A DNA stretch of 64,000 nt from Natrinema sp. SYSU A 869 (GCF_019879105.1 NZ_CP082249.1:3534001-3598000); one strand, 5' to 3'; shown: positions 44,257-53,710, numbered from the stretch's first letter. Made by a program: numbers and translations. The notes: generated by a model not told the origin, from the letters alone.

Positions 44257-45237
44257 ATGACAGACACTAGCATCCGAACCTATACGAACGAGCGAGAGAC
44301 AGAAACTGAGGAGGAAAGCACAGCGGTATCCGACGAACAGGAATACTGTCCGGAGTGTGGCGGTCGACTGATCTCGGACGACGAACACGCCGAGACAGTC
44401 TGTACGGACTGCGGTCTCGTCGTCGAGGAAGACGAGATCGATCGCGGCCCTGAATGGCGTGCGTTCGACGCCGCCGAGAAAGACGAGAAGTCCCGCGTCG
44501 GTGCACCGACGACCAACATGATGCACGACCAGGGCCTCTCAACGAACATCGGCTGGCAGGACAAGGACGCCTATGGCCGCTCGCTCTCGAGTCGCCAGCG
44601 CCAGAAGATGCAGCGCCTACGCACCTGGAACGAGCGGTTCCGCACCCGTGACTCCAAGGAACGAAACCTGAAGCAAGCGCTGGGCGAGATCGATCGAATG
44701 GCCTCCGCGCTCGGCCTCCCCGAGAACGTCCGGGAAACAGCCAGCGTCATCTATCGGCGCGCACTCGAGGAGGACCTACTGCCGGGCCGCTCCATCGAAG
44801 GCGTCGCGACGTCCTCGCTGTACGCCGCGGCCCGACAGGCCGGCACACCGCGCAGTCTCGACGAGATTTCCGCGGTCTCCCGCGTCGAGAAGATGGAGCT
44901 GACCCGTACGTACCGCTACATCATTCGGGAACTCGGCCTTGAGGTCAAGCCGGCCGATCCCGAACACTACGTGCCGCGGTTCGTCAGCGACCTCGACCTC
45001 TCCGACGAGACCGAGCGCATGGCCCGCGAACTGCTCGAGTCGGCTCGTCAGGAGGGCGTCCACAGCGGGAAGTCCCCGGTCGGCCTCGCGGCCGCCTCGG
45101 TCTACGCCGCTGCCCTGCTGACCAACGAGAAGGTCACCCAAAACGAGGTCAGCGAAGTCGCGAGCATTTCCGAAGTGACCATCCGAAACCGGTACAAGGA
45201 ACTGCTTGAGGCCTCGGACACCGCCGCACCTGCCTAA
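44257..45237 (+). CDS. tfb: Transcription initiation factor TFB
   Basis: A 326-residue TFIIB homologue. The zinc ribbon uses C31, C34, C49 and C52 (YCPECGGRL, VCTDCGLV). The B-reader region is DRGPEWRAFD. Two cyclin folds follow (EIDRMASALGLPENVRETAS and ERMARELLESARQEG). TFB binds the TBP-TATA complex and recruits RNA polymerase. Haloarchaea have several TFBs; which one this is cannot be told from sequence alone. The charged N-terminal 29 residues are typical of haloarchaeal forms. Confidence 0.96.
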   Translation: MTDTSIRTYTNERETETEEESTAVSDEQEYCPECGGRLISDDEHAETVCTDCGLVVEEDEIDRGPEWRAFDAAEKDEKSRVGAPTTNMMHDQGLSTNIGWQDKDAYGRSLSSRQRQKMQRLRTWNERFRTRDSKERNLKQALGEIDRMASALGLPENVRETASVIYRRALEEDLLPGRSIEGVATSSLYAAARQAGTPRSLDEISAVSRVEKMELTRTYRYIIRELGLEVKPADPEHYVPRFVSDLDLSDETERMARELLESARQEGVHSGKSPVGLAAASVYAAALLTNEKVTQNEVSEVASISEVTIRNRYKELLEASDTAAPA

Positions 45238-45346
45238 ACGATCGACAACTGCGGCTGTCGTCTGTCGCGTCGCGATGACGCGGGTGGTCTTTTGGCCGTG
45301 TGGAACTGCGACAACGTTTTTCAGCACTCGTGTGAAAGAGTATAAC

Positions 45347-45526
45347 ATGGACAGGACGACCGTCCAACTGTTGTGTCCCGAGTGTACGAAAGACTGGCAG
45401 ACTTCTCCGGACGAACTTCCCGCGGCCACCGAGATGTTTCATTGCCCGGACTGTCACGCGTCCCGTCGAACTGCCGAGTTTATGCGAACGGACCGTGATC
45501 TGCAGACGCTGAAACAGCTTGGGTAA
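45347..45526 (+). CDS. Small zinc-ribbon protein (59 residues)
   Basis: A short protein with CPECTKDW and CPDCHASRRT, giving two C-x2-C knuckles spaced as in a zinc ribbon. The C-terminal helix is charged (AEFMRTDRDLQTLKQL). A leaderless start at 45347 is supported by a T-rich box some 26 bases upstream. Conserved in haloarchaea, function unknown. Confidence 0.75.
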   Translation: MDRTTVQLLCPECTKDWQTSPDELPAATEMFHCPDCHASRRTAEFMRTDRDLQTLKQLG

Positions 45527-45805
45527 GGGGCCAGGTCGCAGCCCCTTCCGTCACCGAACGAACATTTTCACGCTATCGTTTCAGTAGTAGTCACGGTTTA
45601 ACTCTCCGAACACAGCGTATCGGAAGCTGGGGAGAAACATAGTATTACATCCGTAAATAGAATTGTAACGCTTCCATGTCCGGCGGTTTTTATCGCGTAG
45701 GGACAGCATTCGAACTACCCTTGTTTGTGACACACTGGATAGCTAACACAGGCCTCGTGTTAACGCGACTCAAGATAATAATAACCCTGCAGTGGGTAGG
45801 ACAGG

Positions 45806-46048
45806 ATGGTTATGAAGAAGCAGGAGCTCATTCACCTTCACGGCCTTCTCGCGGAGGTATCCAATCAGTGTGCAGCATGGGAAAACTGTCAGATCGATCT
45901 CGAAGAATACGAGTCACGGGGTATTCGACCGACATCGATCCACAAATCGAAAACCGACCACAAGGCCGCTGTTTTTGCGCTTGCCGGGGGAATTACGAAG
46001 AACATGCGGGAAGAAGAGCAGGAAACAGTCGCAGCAACTGCGGACTAA
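45806..46048 (+). CDS. UPF0058 family protein
   Basis: An 80-residue helical protein (KKQELIHLHGLLAEVSNQC, then SIHKSKTDHKAAVFALAGGI). This matches UPF0058, described as metal-binding and found in most haloarchaea. An AATAATAATAA box at about 45775-45785 is ~25 bases upstream, fitting a leaderless ATG at 45806; the ATG at 45812 is an alternative. Confidence 0.8.
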   Translation: MVMKKQELIHLHGLLAEVSNQCAAWENCQIDLEEYESRGIRPTSIHKSKTDHKAAVFALAGGITKNMREEEQETVAATAD

Positions 46049-46276
46049 GCATCTCGTCGCATCCTCCGACAGATCACCACGCCAACTGGTGAGAGACATC
46101 GCCGCCGATCGTGGCGGTTGACGAACAACTGTCCCTATCACGCTCGTCGGCCCTCATTTGATGCGACGAGCGAAACGAGCGACCGGTGTACTCGCTGCCC
46201 GTCACCGATGTTCGACTGGTCAGCAGGAATCGTTCCGACGGTCCGACCGTCCGATCGGTGGCCCGACAACCGCGGG

Positions 46277-46762
46277 CTACTCGACGAGATCCTCGAATTC
46301 GGGGAGGATTTCCTCATCGTCTTCGTCGTCAGTCCCTGCGTCCGAGGTGCTCGCTGCCTCGGTCTCCTCGTCCGCCTGATCGTCGTCCGACGACTCGTCG
46401 CTCGACTCCCCCGCTTCGTCATCCTCGTCTTCCAGTACGTCGATCTGTATAACCTCGAGCGGGATATTCTCGAGGAGTTGGCCGATCTCTTTTCGTGCGA
46501 TACGCGAGGCGTGTTCCTCGCGCTCAACGTTGAAGACGGTCATCTCCAGTTCGAGCGCGACGAGAGCTTCGTCGGCCGCGATGAACGCGGGTGGGAGTTC
46601 CTCTCCCGATGGCGAGGTACGCTCGCTCATGTTGATCTCGACGTAATTAAGGTCAGGGTTCAACATCTCGCCCGTCTTCGAGATGGCGATACGGATCGCC
46701 TCGTCTTCCGTTTCAACGTCGAATACCGGCACGGCAGCTTCGACGACAACCCTGCAATTCAT
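46277..46762 (-). CDS. UPF0212 family protein with an extended acidic tail
   Basis: A 161-residue protein starting MNCRVVVEAAVPVFDVETEDEA; the longer frame to 46927 is not family-like. The core (1-115) is alpha/beta (ELEMTVFNVEREEHASRIAR). Residues 118-161 are a very acidic, Ser-rich low-complexity tail, beyond the usual UPF0212 length. Function unknown. Divergent from the glycosylase gene at 46911. Confidence 0.75.
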   Translation of the reverse strand: MNCRVVVEAAVPVFDVETEDEAIRIAISKTGEMLNPDLNYVEINMSERTSPSGEELPPAFIAADEALVALELEMTVFNVEREEHASRIARKEIGQLLENIPLEVIQIDVLEDEDDEAGESSDESSDDDQADEETEAASTSDAGTDDEDDEEILPEFEDLVE

Positions 46763-46910
46763 GCGTAGACGTTGTATGGCATACAGTAAGAAGGTTCGCC
46801 TCACGGCGGTCAGATCGGTGCTATCGCGCTGTGAACCGTTCGGCAGTCGAGGACCGCCCAGCGTCCCGCTTCGAAAGGCACAGGAGCCACACCTCCGAAG
46901 GGGAAGCTGA

Positions 46911-47792
46911 ATGGAGACGGGGACCATCCCAATCGACGATCTCGGTGGTGGATTCGACCTATATAGAACGCTCGAGAGCGGCCAGAGCTACCTCTGGCGG
47001 CGCGCAGACGGCGAGATGTACACGGACACGCCGGCCCCCGATGCGTGGTACGCGACGGTCGTCGAGGGCAACGTAATCCGCGTCCGGGCCCGTGACGGAC
47101 ATCTCGAGTGGGAATCGACGGCCGACGCCGAGCCGACCGTTCGCCGACTGTTACGTCTCGACGACGACCTCGAGGCAATCGTCGCGGCCGGGCCGGACGA
47201 TGCGTTGCTTCGCGAGGCCTACGAGGCCCATCGCGGAATGCGGCTCGTCCAAGACCCGCCCTTTGGCTGTCTAATATCATTTATCTGCTCGGCACAGATG
47301 CGAGTCGGTCGCATTCACACAATGGTCTCGACGCTGGCCCGCGAGTACGGCGACGAGATCACGTTCGACGGGGAGAGCTATCACGCGTTTCCGACGCCTG
47401 AACAGCTCGCGACCGCGACCGAAGCCGAACTTCGCGACCTCGGACTAGGATATCGAGCCCCCTACGTCGTCCGGACCGCCGAGATGGTCGCCGGCGGCGA
47501 GGCTCACCCGGCCGAAGCACGTGACCTCGAGTACGAAGCCGCGCGGGAGTACCTAACGCGGTTCGTCGGCGTCGGCGACAAGGTGGCCGACTGCGTGCTC
47601 CTCTTCTCGTTGGGCTTCGACGAGGCCGTCCCGTTGGATACGTGGCTCAAGTCGGCGATCGAGGAGTACTATCCCGATTGCGATCGCGGGTCCTACGCCG
47701 CAACCTCGCGGGCGCTTCGCGAACGGCTCGGTGGCGAGTATGCGGGGTACGCCCAGACGTACGTCTTTCATCACTTACGAACCGGCGACTGA
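46911..47792 (+). CDS. ogg: 8-oxoguanine DNA glycosylase (OGG1-type)
   Basis: A 293-residue HhH-GPD base-excision enzyme. The catalytic pair is K224 (VGVGDKVADCVLLFSLG) and D243 (AVPLDTWLKS), spaced 19 residues apart exactly like K249 and D268 of human OGG1. The N-terminal beta domain (LESGQSYLWRRADG, GQ-F/Y-W type motif) is also as in OGG1. It excises oxidised guanine and cleaves the strand by beta-elimination. A 3-methyladenine glycosylase (AlkA) call is less likely because of the Lys. Confidence 0.93.
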   Translation: METGTIPIDDLGGGFDLYRTLESGQSYLWRRADGEMYTDTPAPDAWYATVVEGNVIRVRARDGHLEWESTADAEPTVRRLLRLDDDLEAIVAAGPDDALLREAYEAHRGMRLVQDPPFGCLISFICSAQMRVGRIHTMVSTLAREYGDEITFDGESYHAFPTPEQLATATEAELRDLGLGYRAPYVVRTAEMVAGGEAHPAEARDLEYEAAREYLTRFVGVGDKVADCVLLFSLGFDEAVPLDTWLKSAIEEYYPDCDRGSYAATSRALRERLGGEYAGYAQTYVFHHLRTGD

Positions 47793-47834
47793 CGGTCGTC
47801 TCGCTCCCAGTCGAACACACTGTACGTCGCAACA

Positions 47835-47975
47835 TTGGTTTTCCTCGTCGCAGCGGTCGAGTACACGGATCCATTCGACGGCTCCGAGGCGATCTGGATC
47901 GTATTCGTGGTCGGTATCATCGGACTCGCCATTCGAATGATACTCGGTGCTCGCCGCTACGAGGAACCGGCGTAG
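47835..47975 (+). CDS. Possible small two-TM membrane protein
   Basis: The frame reads LVFLVAAVEYTDPFDGSEAI, then WIVFVVGIIGLAIRMILGAR with a YEEPA end. That gives two TM helices with an acidic loop. No ATG or GTG starts it; a TTG at 47835 is the only plausible codon, and the frame closes 5' at a TGA at 47790. It may be a remnant, or the start may be atypical. Confidence 0.35.
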   Translation: MVFLVAAVEYTDPFDGSEAIWIVFVVGIIGLAIRMILGARRYEEPA

Positions 47976-48125
47976 TCGCGGGATAGCGCTCGATTCCACC
48001 GTGAGTGTGCAATCGATCAGCAGAACACGATGATTGCCCGTTGCACGTAACTCTGTCGTGCGTGAGAACCGCCTAGTGGGACCGTGAGCCGATTGTGACC
48101 GACAGCCGTCCCTGTACACTTGTGA

Positions 48126-48362
48126 ATCTTCGCGCCCGGTGATAGCCCAGTAGGTCTGCAAGACGAGGATGATCGCGAACATGACGACGAGCGCCGCGGC
48201 GATCCAGATCGCGACCTGCTATCCGAGCAGGAATACGCCAGCCGCGCTTGCTCCGAGAACGAACAGCACCGCGCCGACGACTGACTCGAGGAGTTCCTGA
48301 ACCGACGCGCGGTCACTCGAGACAGCCAGGTACTCCTCCTCGAAGCGATCGATGATGCCCAT
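48126..48362 (-). pseudogene. Small two-TM membrane protein gene interrupted by an amber codon
   Basis: The ATG at 48362 shares one base with the TGA of the upstream nuclease-like gene (TGATG). The frame reads MGIIDRFEEEYLAVSSDRAS, TM1 VVGAVLFVLGASAAGVFLLG, then TAG at 48219-48221, then in the same frame QVAIWIAAALVVMFAIILVLQT, a second TM helix, ending TYWAITGRED. The intact frame on both sides of the TAG, with sensible TM sequence after it, suggests a TGG-to-TAG change in an otherwise ~80-residue protein. Coordinates end where sense sequence fades. It could also be a 47-residue protein as it stands. Confidence 0.65.
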
Positions 48363-49408
48363 CAGCGGAACTCCTCGAGCGTGGTTTGGTTTTGCTTCAG
48401 TGGCTGTGCACGATAGCCGTATTCGGTCGCGAGGGTATCCGCGAACGCCTCGTCGAAGCCGTGCGTCGTATAGACGATCTCAGGGTCGATCGCGCGGACC
48501 GTCTCGAGGAGTTCGTCGAAGTCACAGTGATCGGTGAGCGGGAAGGTGACGTCATAGTTCCCGCGATAGCGGAAGGAGTCGTCGACGGCCCACCCCGAGA
48601 ACCCTGCCTTCAGTCCGCCCTCGCGGTCGACGGCCGTCTCGACCCAGTCGGCGCGTGCCTGATTTGAAGGGAGGATCACGATTTCGTCGGTCAGCCCGCG
48701 AAGCGAGTCGTAGCGCTCGCCGGGAAACGCGAGCTCGCCCTCGGTCGCCGTTTCGATGGCCCGGTTCACGTCGTGAATTGACTGGGAAATCAGAATGTCG
48801 CGGCCGTCGTCGCCGGTCGCCTCGCGGGCGATCCACTGGAGCTTCTGGGAGCGACCAAGCGAGTAGCCGAACAGAAAGAGCGGCCGATCGTCATTATCAC
48901 GGAGCCAGTCCGTGATCGCAGCCTCGAGTTCGTCCTGTGGAGCAAATCGATACTTTGGCAGGCCGTAGGTCGTCTCCATGATGAGCGCGTCCGCATCGAC
49001 GGCGTGGGGATCGAATCCCTCGAGGTAGCACCGATCCCGAATCGAGAAGTCGCCGGTGTAGCAGTAGCGCCGCGGGGTAGTGTCGTCGACTGCGTCCTCG
49101 CCCAGTCCTCCGGGCCTGTCCTCGAGATCGATAATCGCCGCTCGCGAGCCGACAACGTGGCCGGCTGGGACGAGTTCGATACCGGGGGCCCGGTCGACGA
49201 ACTCGAATCCGGTTCCCGTTCGGGCTTCGGCGATCGCTGCGGTTTCGGCCGAGCAGACGACCGTCTCCGGCGTCGTTCGAAAGGTGTGGTCGGCGTGGGC
49301 ATGGCTCACCACGTTGATCGCGCCGACAGTGCTCCGAGTGTCGGCGACGACGCCCGGCTCGTCGCGCTCGCGTTCGAAATGAATTCCGTCTCGTCGCCGT
49401 ACCGTCAC
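48362..49408 (-). CDS. MBL-fold nuclease-like protein (mRNA 3'-end processing factor/SNM1-like)
   Basis: A 348-residue metallo-beta-lactamase-fold protein. The metal site is HAHADHT, with GHVVGSRAAII, YTGDFSIRDR and the late LTDHCDFDELLE and YTTHG. The order and the long C-terminal domain fit exonuclease-like proteins annotated as mRNA 3'-end processing factors (YSH1/SNM1 relatives). The GTG at 49408 starts VTVRRRDGIHF; the frame continues upstream to 49588 but with no family-like sequence. The downstream small membrane gene overlaps its stop by one base. Confidence 0.8.
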   Translation of the reverse strand: MTVRRRDGIHFERERDEPGVVADTRSTVGAINVVSHAHADHTFRTTPETVVCSAETAAIAEARTGTGFEFVDRAPGIELVPAGHVVGSRAAIIDLEDRPGGLGEDAVDDTTPRRYCYTGDFSIRDRCYLEGFDPHAVDADALIMETTYGLPKYRFAPQDELEAAITDWLRDNDDRPLFLFGYSLGRSQKLQWIAREATGDDGRDILISQSIHDVNRAIETATEGELAFPGERYDSLRGLTDEIVILPSNQARADWVETAVDREGGLKAGFSGWAVDDSFRYRGNYDVTFPLTDHCDFDELLETVRAIDPEIVYTTHGFDEAFADTLATEYGYRAQPLKQNQTTLEEFR

Positions 49409-49503
49409 TGAAATCGCTAGGGGATCGAGACACCTCCCGTTATCGCATCTACTGTGCGGGAATCGGAATCGGGTTTTTGACGGTCGCGGTCGATGGCTCC
49501 CAC

Positions 49504-49782
49504 ATGGCAGATCGAACACGTGCACACGTTTTCGTCTCGGGGACGGTACAGGGCGTCTACTACCGCGCGAACACCCGCGATACGGCACGAGAGGCGGGAG
49601 TCGACGGCTGGGTGAAGAATCTGGACGACGGACGGGTCGAGGCGATCTTCGAGGGCCCCGAAGACACCGTCGAGGAGATGATCGAGTGGTGCCACACGGG
49701 CAGTCCCGCGGCTAACGTCGAGGGTGTCGAGGCTGAGTACGAGGAACCACAGGGAGAGGACGGCTTCGAAATTCTGTACTGA
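49504..49782 (+). CDS. acyP: Acylphosphatase
   Basis: A 92-residue enzyme that hydrolyses acyl phosphates. The signature VSGTVQGVYYRANTRDTAREAGVDGWVKNLDDGRV contains the catalytic Arg (YYRANT) and Asn (VKNLDDG), with GPEDTVEEMIEWCHTGSP after it. The start ATG at 49504 begins MADRTRAHVFV. Monocistronic. Confidence 0.95.
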   Translation: MADRTRAHVFVSGTVQGVYYRANTRDTAREAGVDGWVKNLDDGRVEAIFEGPEDTVEEMIEWCHTGSPAANVEGVEAEYEEPQGEDGFEILY

Positions 49783-49824
49783 GTCGGTTTTTGCCACGAT
49801 GCTATCGGGACGACCCTTGTCGTC

Positions 49825-49983
49825 TTATCGGAACAGCGTACTGACGGCAATTTCGACGTACTCCAGGAACGAGACAGTCGGCGTCCCGGGCATGTAGATC
49901 TCGGGATCGGATTGTTCCATTGGGGTGTCGAACTGTTCACTGCGGCGCGTGTCGAGAGAGTCGGTGGCTTCGTGTGCGTCCAT
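49825..49983 (-). CDS. Small conserved-looking acidic protein (52 residues)
   Basis: A short gene: MDAHEATDSLDTRRSEQF, a middle DPEIYMPGTPTVSFLEYV, and an end EIAVSTLFR. A TATA-like CATAAATAG box (50004-50012, minus strand) lies 25 bases upstream of the ATG, strong support for a leaderless transcript. The high Asp/Glu content matches the proteome. No family recognised; likely haloarchaea-specific. Confidence 0.6.
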   Translation of the reverse strand: MDAHEATDSLDTRRSEQFDTPMEQSDPEIYMPGTPTVSFLEYVEIAVSTLFR

Positions 49984-50137
49984 GTCCTGGCTACGAACCC
50001 TGCCTATTTATGAATTGGCAACTATTGTTTTGGAATCAAAAACAAACAACCGTCATAGAGAAACCGTCACACGGATACTGCAACCACGAACCACTGTCCG
50101 TTGCTCGACCGCCGGATCCGAACGTTCGCGCGAGCCC

Positions 50138-50635
50138 CTACTCGTGTCCGGGGAGAGACGCCTCGAGCCACGATGGTTCGTCGGTGTACTTCCACTCGGC
50201 CCAATCAGCCTTCTCGCCGGCGTAGTAGGCGCGGTAGGCGGCCACGGGGTCGTCAGGTCGCTTATACTCGTCGGGCATCGTCTGGGGCCGGGGCGTCGGC
50301 TCGTCGGCGGGAAACGAAATCGCGTCGGGGTCGATCCGCTCGATTACCTGCCAAGAGGCATGGTCGTCGTCTTTCCCGTAGCGCTCGACGAACTCAGTGT
50401 TGAGCGCCGCGGCGTGCTCCCGGAGGCGAAGCCAGTTGGCCCGCGACTCCGTCGCCCACTTCGTCACAGGGTGGTCAACGTGGGTCGAGCTATAGAGGAA
50501 GTCGGCCTCGTAACCGTTCTCGCGGGCCGCGGTACACAGGACCTGCGCGGCCTCGAGCAGCAACTTGTTGACGTGCTGGTCGCAGTGATAGCGCGCGGCG
50601 AGCCGCGGGTCCTCGTCGAGCCAGAAGACGTTCAC
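50138..50635 (-). CDS. Conserved phage-type protein of unknown function
   Basis: A 165-residue protein starting MNVFWLDEDPRLAARYHCDQ, then HVNKLLLEAAQVLCTAA, and a late DPVAAYRAYYAGEKADWAEW. This pattern (DxDPxxAAxxHCDxHVxKxxLExAQ) recurs in proteins of phages and some bacteria and archaea; function is unknown. The His and Cys positions suggest metal binding. It sits between core genes with no other viral genes near, so it is probably a resident acquired gene. Confidence 0.65.
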   Translation of the reverse strand: MNVFWLDEDPRLAARYHCDQHVNKLLLEAAQVLCTAARENGYEADFLYSSTHVDHPVTKWATESRANWLRLREHAAALNTEFVERYGKDDDHASWQVIERIDPDAISFPADEPTPRPQTMPDEYKRPDDPVAAYRAYYAGEKADWAEWKYTDEPSWLEASLPGHE

Positions 50636-50741
50636 GGCAGCGGTAGGGGCTCGAAGAGGTTGGGCCTACCGCCTACCAATGTTCCCGACCGATTGCGAAC
50701 GGTCCGCAACGTTGAACGGACGGCCCGTCGAACCCCCAGCC

Positions 50742-52169
50742 ATGATTACAGGCGAGCGAATGGCCGCCGTCGACGAGAACGCCGCGGCGCTGGGCGTGCC
50801 GCGAAAGCAGTTGATGGAGTCGAGCGGGAATGCTGTCGCCCGCGCGGTCCGCGACGTCGCGGAGCCGGGGGCTCGAGTCGCCATCGTCGCCGGCCGGGGC
50901 AACAACGGCGGGGACGCGTTCGTCGCGGCCCGATTCTTAGACGGGTACGATGTCACAACGCTGCTGCTCGGCCGCGCGGAACTGATCGGAACCGACATCG
51001 CTCGCGAGAACTGGGACGCCCTCGAGCAAGCCGACTACGACACTCGGGAGATCACTGACTCGAGCGGGTTCGACCTCCCGGAGGTCGACGTCGTCGTCGA
51101 CGCAATGCTCGGAACGGGGATCAGCGGCGACCTCCGGGAACCCGCGGCGACCGCGGCCGCGGCGATCAACACGGCCGGCGCGACCGTCGTCGCGGTCGAC
51201 GTTCCATCCGGATTCGACGCCGACGGGGGCGACCATGCAGCCAACGGCATCGAGGCAGACCGTGTCGTCACCTTCCACGACGCGAAACCGGGGCTCGAGG
51301 ATCTGGCGGCCGACGTGAAAGTCGCGGACATCGGAATTCCGGCCGCCGCAGAGCGGTTCGTCGGGCCCGGCGATGTCACGCTCGCGCGGCCCGACGGCCG
51401 CGAAGGGCGACCCTACATCATCGGCGGCGGTCCCTACACCGGGGCGCCGGCGCTCGCCGCCCAGGCAGCGCTCCGTGCCAGTGCGGAACTCTCTTTCGTC
51501 GCCGCGCCCGAGTCCGTCGCCGGCGAGATACAGGGCTACAGCGAGGATCTGATCGTCCAGTCCTACGAGAGCGAGGTCCTCACCCCCGAGGTGGCCGACG
51601 ACCTCCTCGAGACCGCCGAGAACTACGACAACGTCGTCGTCATCGGGCCCGGTCTCGGCACTGCCGACGAGACTCTCGAGGCGACTCGCCAGTTCCTCTC
51701 GTCGTACACGGGGCGAGCCGTCGTCGACGCGGACGCACTGACGGTCGTTCCCGACATCGAGACCGACGCGACGCTGATCTGTACGCCCAACCGCGGTGAA
51801 CTCGCGCGGATGGGTGGCCCGGACACCGATGACCTGGCGTCGGCGGCCGACGAGATCGAGTCCTTCGCGGCCGAGCTGGGCCACGTCGTCCTCGCGAAGG
51901 GGGCGAACGATGTGATCACCGACGGCGAGCGAACGCGGATCAGCCGGTCGGGAACTGTCGGGATGAAAGTCGGCGGCACCGGCGACACGCTCGCCGGGGT
52001 CGTCGCGGCGCTGCTCGAACACGCCGAACCGCTCGATGCCGCCGCAGCGGGCGCACAGGTCAACGGTCTCGCCGGCGAACGTCTGGCCCAAACACAGGAG
52101 TTCGGCTTCCTCGCATCCGATCTACTCGAGGAGCTGCCAGCGGTACTCTGGGGTGATCACGATGAGTGA
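50742..52169 (+). CDS. nnr: Bifunctional NAD(P)H-hydrate epimerase/dehydratase Nnr
   Basis: A 475-residue repair enzyme for hydrated NAD(P)H. The epimerase half (1-210) has GRGNNGGDAFVAARFL and VVDAMLGTGISGDLREP, the YjeF_N motifs. The dehydratase half (215-475) has GGGPYTGAPALAAQAAL, VIGPGLGTADETLE and the ATP/ADP motif GTGDTLAGVVAALL. The ATG at 50742 starts MITGERMAAVDENA. The stop overlaps the moaC start by eight bases, so the two are coupled. Confidence 0.93.
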   Translation: MITGERMAAVDENAAALGVPRKQLMESSGNAVARAVRDVAEPGARVAIVAGRGNNGGDAFVAARFLDGYDVTTLLLGRAELIGTDIARENWDALEQADYDTREITDSSGFDLPEVDVVVDAMLGTGISGDLREPAATAAAAINTAGATVVAVDVPSGFDADGGDHAANGIEADRVVTFHDAKPGLEDLAADVKVADIGIPAAAERFVGPGDVTLARPDGREGRPYIIGGGPYTGAPALAAQAALRASAELSFVAAPESVAGEIQGYSEDLIVQSYESEVLTPEVADDLLETAENYDNVVVIGPGLGTADETLEATRQFLSSYTGRAVVDADALTVVPDIETDATLICTPNRGELARMGGPDTDDLASAADEIESFAAELGHVVLAKGANDVITDGERTRISRSGTVGMKVGGTGDTLAGVVAALLEHAEPLDAAAAGAQVNGLAGERLAQTQEFGFLASDLLEELPAVLWGDHDE

Positions 52170-52668
52170 AGATTCCGAGAAGAAGTCCGCGAACGCCGAC
52201 GAACTGACCCACACCACCGACGAGGGCGACGTCCAGATGGTCGATGTCGGTGACAAACCCGACAGCGAACGCCGCGCCGTTGCCGCCGGGGAGATCCGCC
52301 TCCAGCCGTCGACGATCGAGGCGATCCGAGACGATCAAGTCGGCAAGGGTGACGTACTCGCGACCGCTCGCGTCGGCGCGATTCAGGCCGTCAAGCACAC
52401 CTGGGAGACGATCCCAATGTGTCACCAGATCCCGATCACGAACGTCGACACTGACTTCTCGCCCGCCAAGGACCGGATCGAACTGCAGGTCACCGTCGAG
52501 ACCACCGGCAAGACGGGCTGCGAGATGGAGGCCCTCGAGGGCGTGACGACCGGCCTGAACGTCGTCTGGGACATGGTCAAGGCCATCGAGAAAGACGACG
52601 ACGGCCAGTATCCGGACACGGGGATCGAGAACGTGCGGGTACTCGAGAAGGAGAAGCGACAGGCCTGA
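52162..52668 (+). CDS. moaC: Molybdenum cofactor biosynthesis protein MoaC
   Basis: A 168-residue cyclic pyranopterin monophosphate synthase. Conserved MoaC segments are KGDVLATARVGAIQAVKHT, then IPMCHQIPITNVD, and the late TGCEMEALEGVTTGLNVVWDMVKAIEK. The catalytic Lys and His positions are present. The first 25 acidic residues are an extension. It is coupled to nnr by an eight-base overlap. It makes the precursor of molybdopterin from the MoaA product. Confidence 0.94.
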   Translation: MSEDSEKKSANADELTHTTDEGDVQMVDVGDKPDSERRAVAAGEIRLQPSTIEAIRDDQVGKGDVLATARVGAIQAVKHTWETIPMCHQIPITNVDTDFSPAKDRIELQVTVETTGKTGCEMEALEGVTTGLNVVWDMVKAIEKDDDGQYPDTGIENVRVLEKEKRQA

Positions 52669-52681
52669 TCCGTGGTGGACA

Positions 52682-53710
52682 ATGACGCTACAGACCCCAC
52701 TCTGTGACCTGCTCGAGATCGAGTATCCGATCGTTCAGGCACCGATCGGGAGCGCGACGACTCCGGAACTCGCAGCCGCCGTCTCGAACGCCGGTGGGCT
52801 CGGTCACCTCGCCGTCACGTGGCGTGACACGGCGGAAACGTGCGCGGTGATCCGCGAAACGCGCGAACTGACCGACGGGCCGTTCGCGGTCAACCTCGTG
52901 CTGGACGACTCGACGACGACCGTGGACACCGAGAAACACCTCGAGACGGTTCTCGAGGCCGATGTCGACGTCATCACCCTCTCGTTCGGGGACGCCGCTC
53001 CCTCCGTCGACCGGATTCACGAGGCGGGATCGATCGTCGCTCAGACCGTCGGTAGCGCCGAGGCAGCACGCACGGCGGTCGATGCGGGCGTGGATATCGT
53101 GGTCACGCAGGGACTCGAGGCCGGCGGCCACGTCCAGAGCGAGGTGGCGACGACGGCGCTCGTTCCCCGCGTCGCGGACGCCGTGGGGGGCGAGGTTCCT
53201 ATCGTCGCCGCGGGTGGGATCGCCGACGGCCGAGGGATCTCGGCCGCGCTCGCACTCGGTGCCGACGGCGCATGGCTCGGGACGCGGTTCGTGGCGACCG
53301 AGGAAGCGGCCGTCCACGACGCCTACCAGCGCCGACTCCGCGAGAGCGACGAGACCGATACCGAGTACACGACCCTTTTCGACAAGGGCTGGCCCGGAAT
53401 GCCACATCGCGTCCTGCGAAACGAGACGCTCGAGCGATGGGAGGGAGACGGCGGTCCACCCACAGGAGAACGGCCGGGCGAGACCGATATCGTCGCGACC
53501 ACCGAGGCGGGCGACCGGATCGAGCGCTACGACGAGGCGCTCGCGACCCCGAATGTCGACGGGGATATCGAGGCGATGGCGCTGTTCGCCGGTCAGAGCG
53601 TCGGGCTGACGGATGAGATCCGATCCGCCGATATCGTCGTCGAGGAACTCGTCTCGGAAACGCGAAACGCGATCGATGGACTCCCGAGTCGGCGGCGCGA
53701 CGACGGCTGA
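52682..53710 (+). CDS. Nitronate monooxygenase-like flavoprotein
   Basis: A 342-residue TIM-barrel flavoprotein. FMN-binding features of the NMO/2-nitropropane dioxygenase family are IEYPIVQAPIGSATTPELAAAV, VVTQGLEAGGHVQ, IVAAGGIADGRGISAALALG and DGAWLGTRFVATEEA. It probably oxidises nitronates such as propionate-3-nitronate, or works as an uncharacterised FMN-dependent enzyme; enoyl-ACP reductase FabK-like members share the fold but are unlikely here. 13 bases after moaC. Confidence 0.9.
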   Translation: MTLQTPLCDLLEIEYPIVQAPIGSATTPELAAAVSNAGGLGHLAVTWRDTAETCAVIRETRELTDGPFAVNLVLDDSTTTVDTEKHLETVLEADVDVITLSFGDAAPSVDRIHEAGSIVAQTVGSAEAARTAVDAGVDIVVTQGLEAGGHVQSEVATTALVPRVADAVGGEVPIVAAGGIADGRGISAALALGADGAWLGTRFVATEEAAVHDAYQRRLRESDETDTEYTTLFDKGWPGMPHRVLRNETLERWEGDGGPPTGERPGETDIVATTEAGDRIERYDEALATPNVDGDIEAMALFAGQSVGLTDEIRSADIVVEELVSETRNAIDGLPSRRRDDG

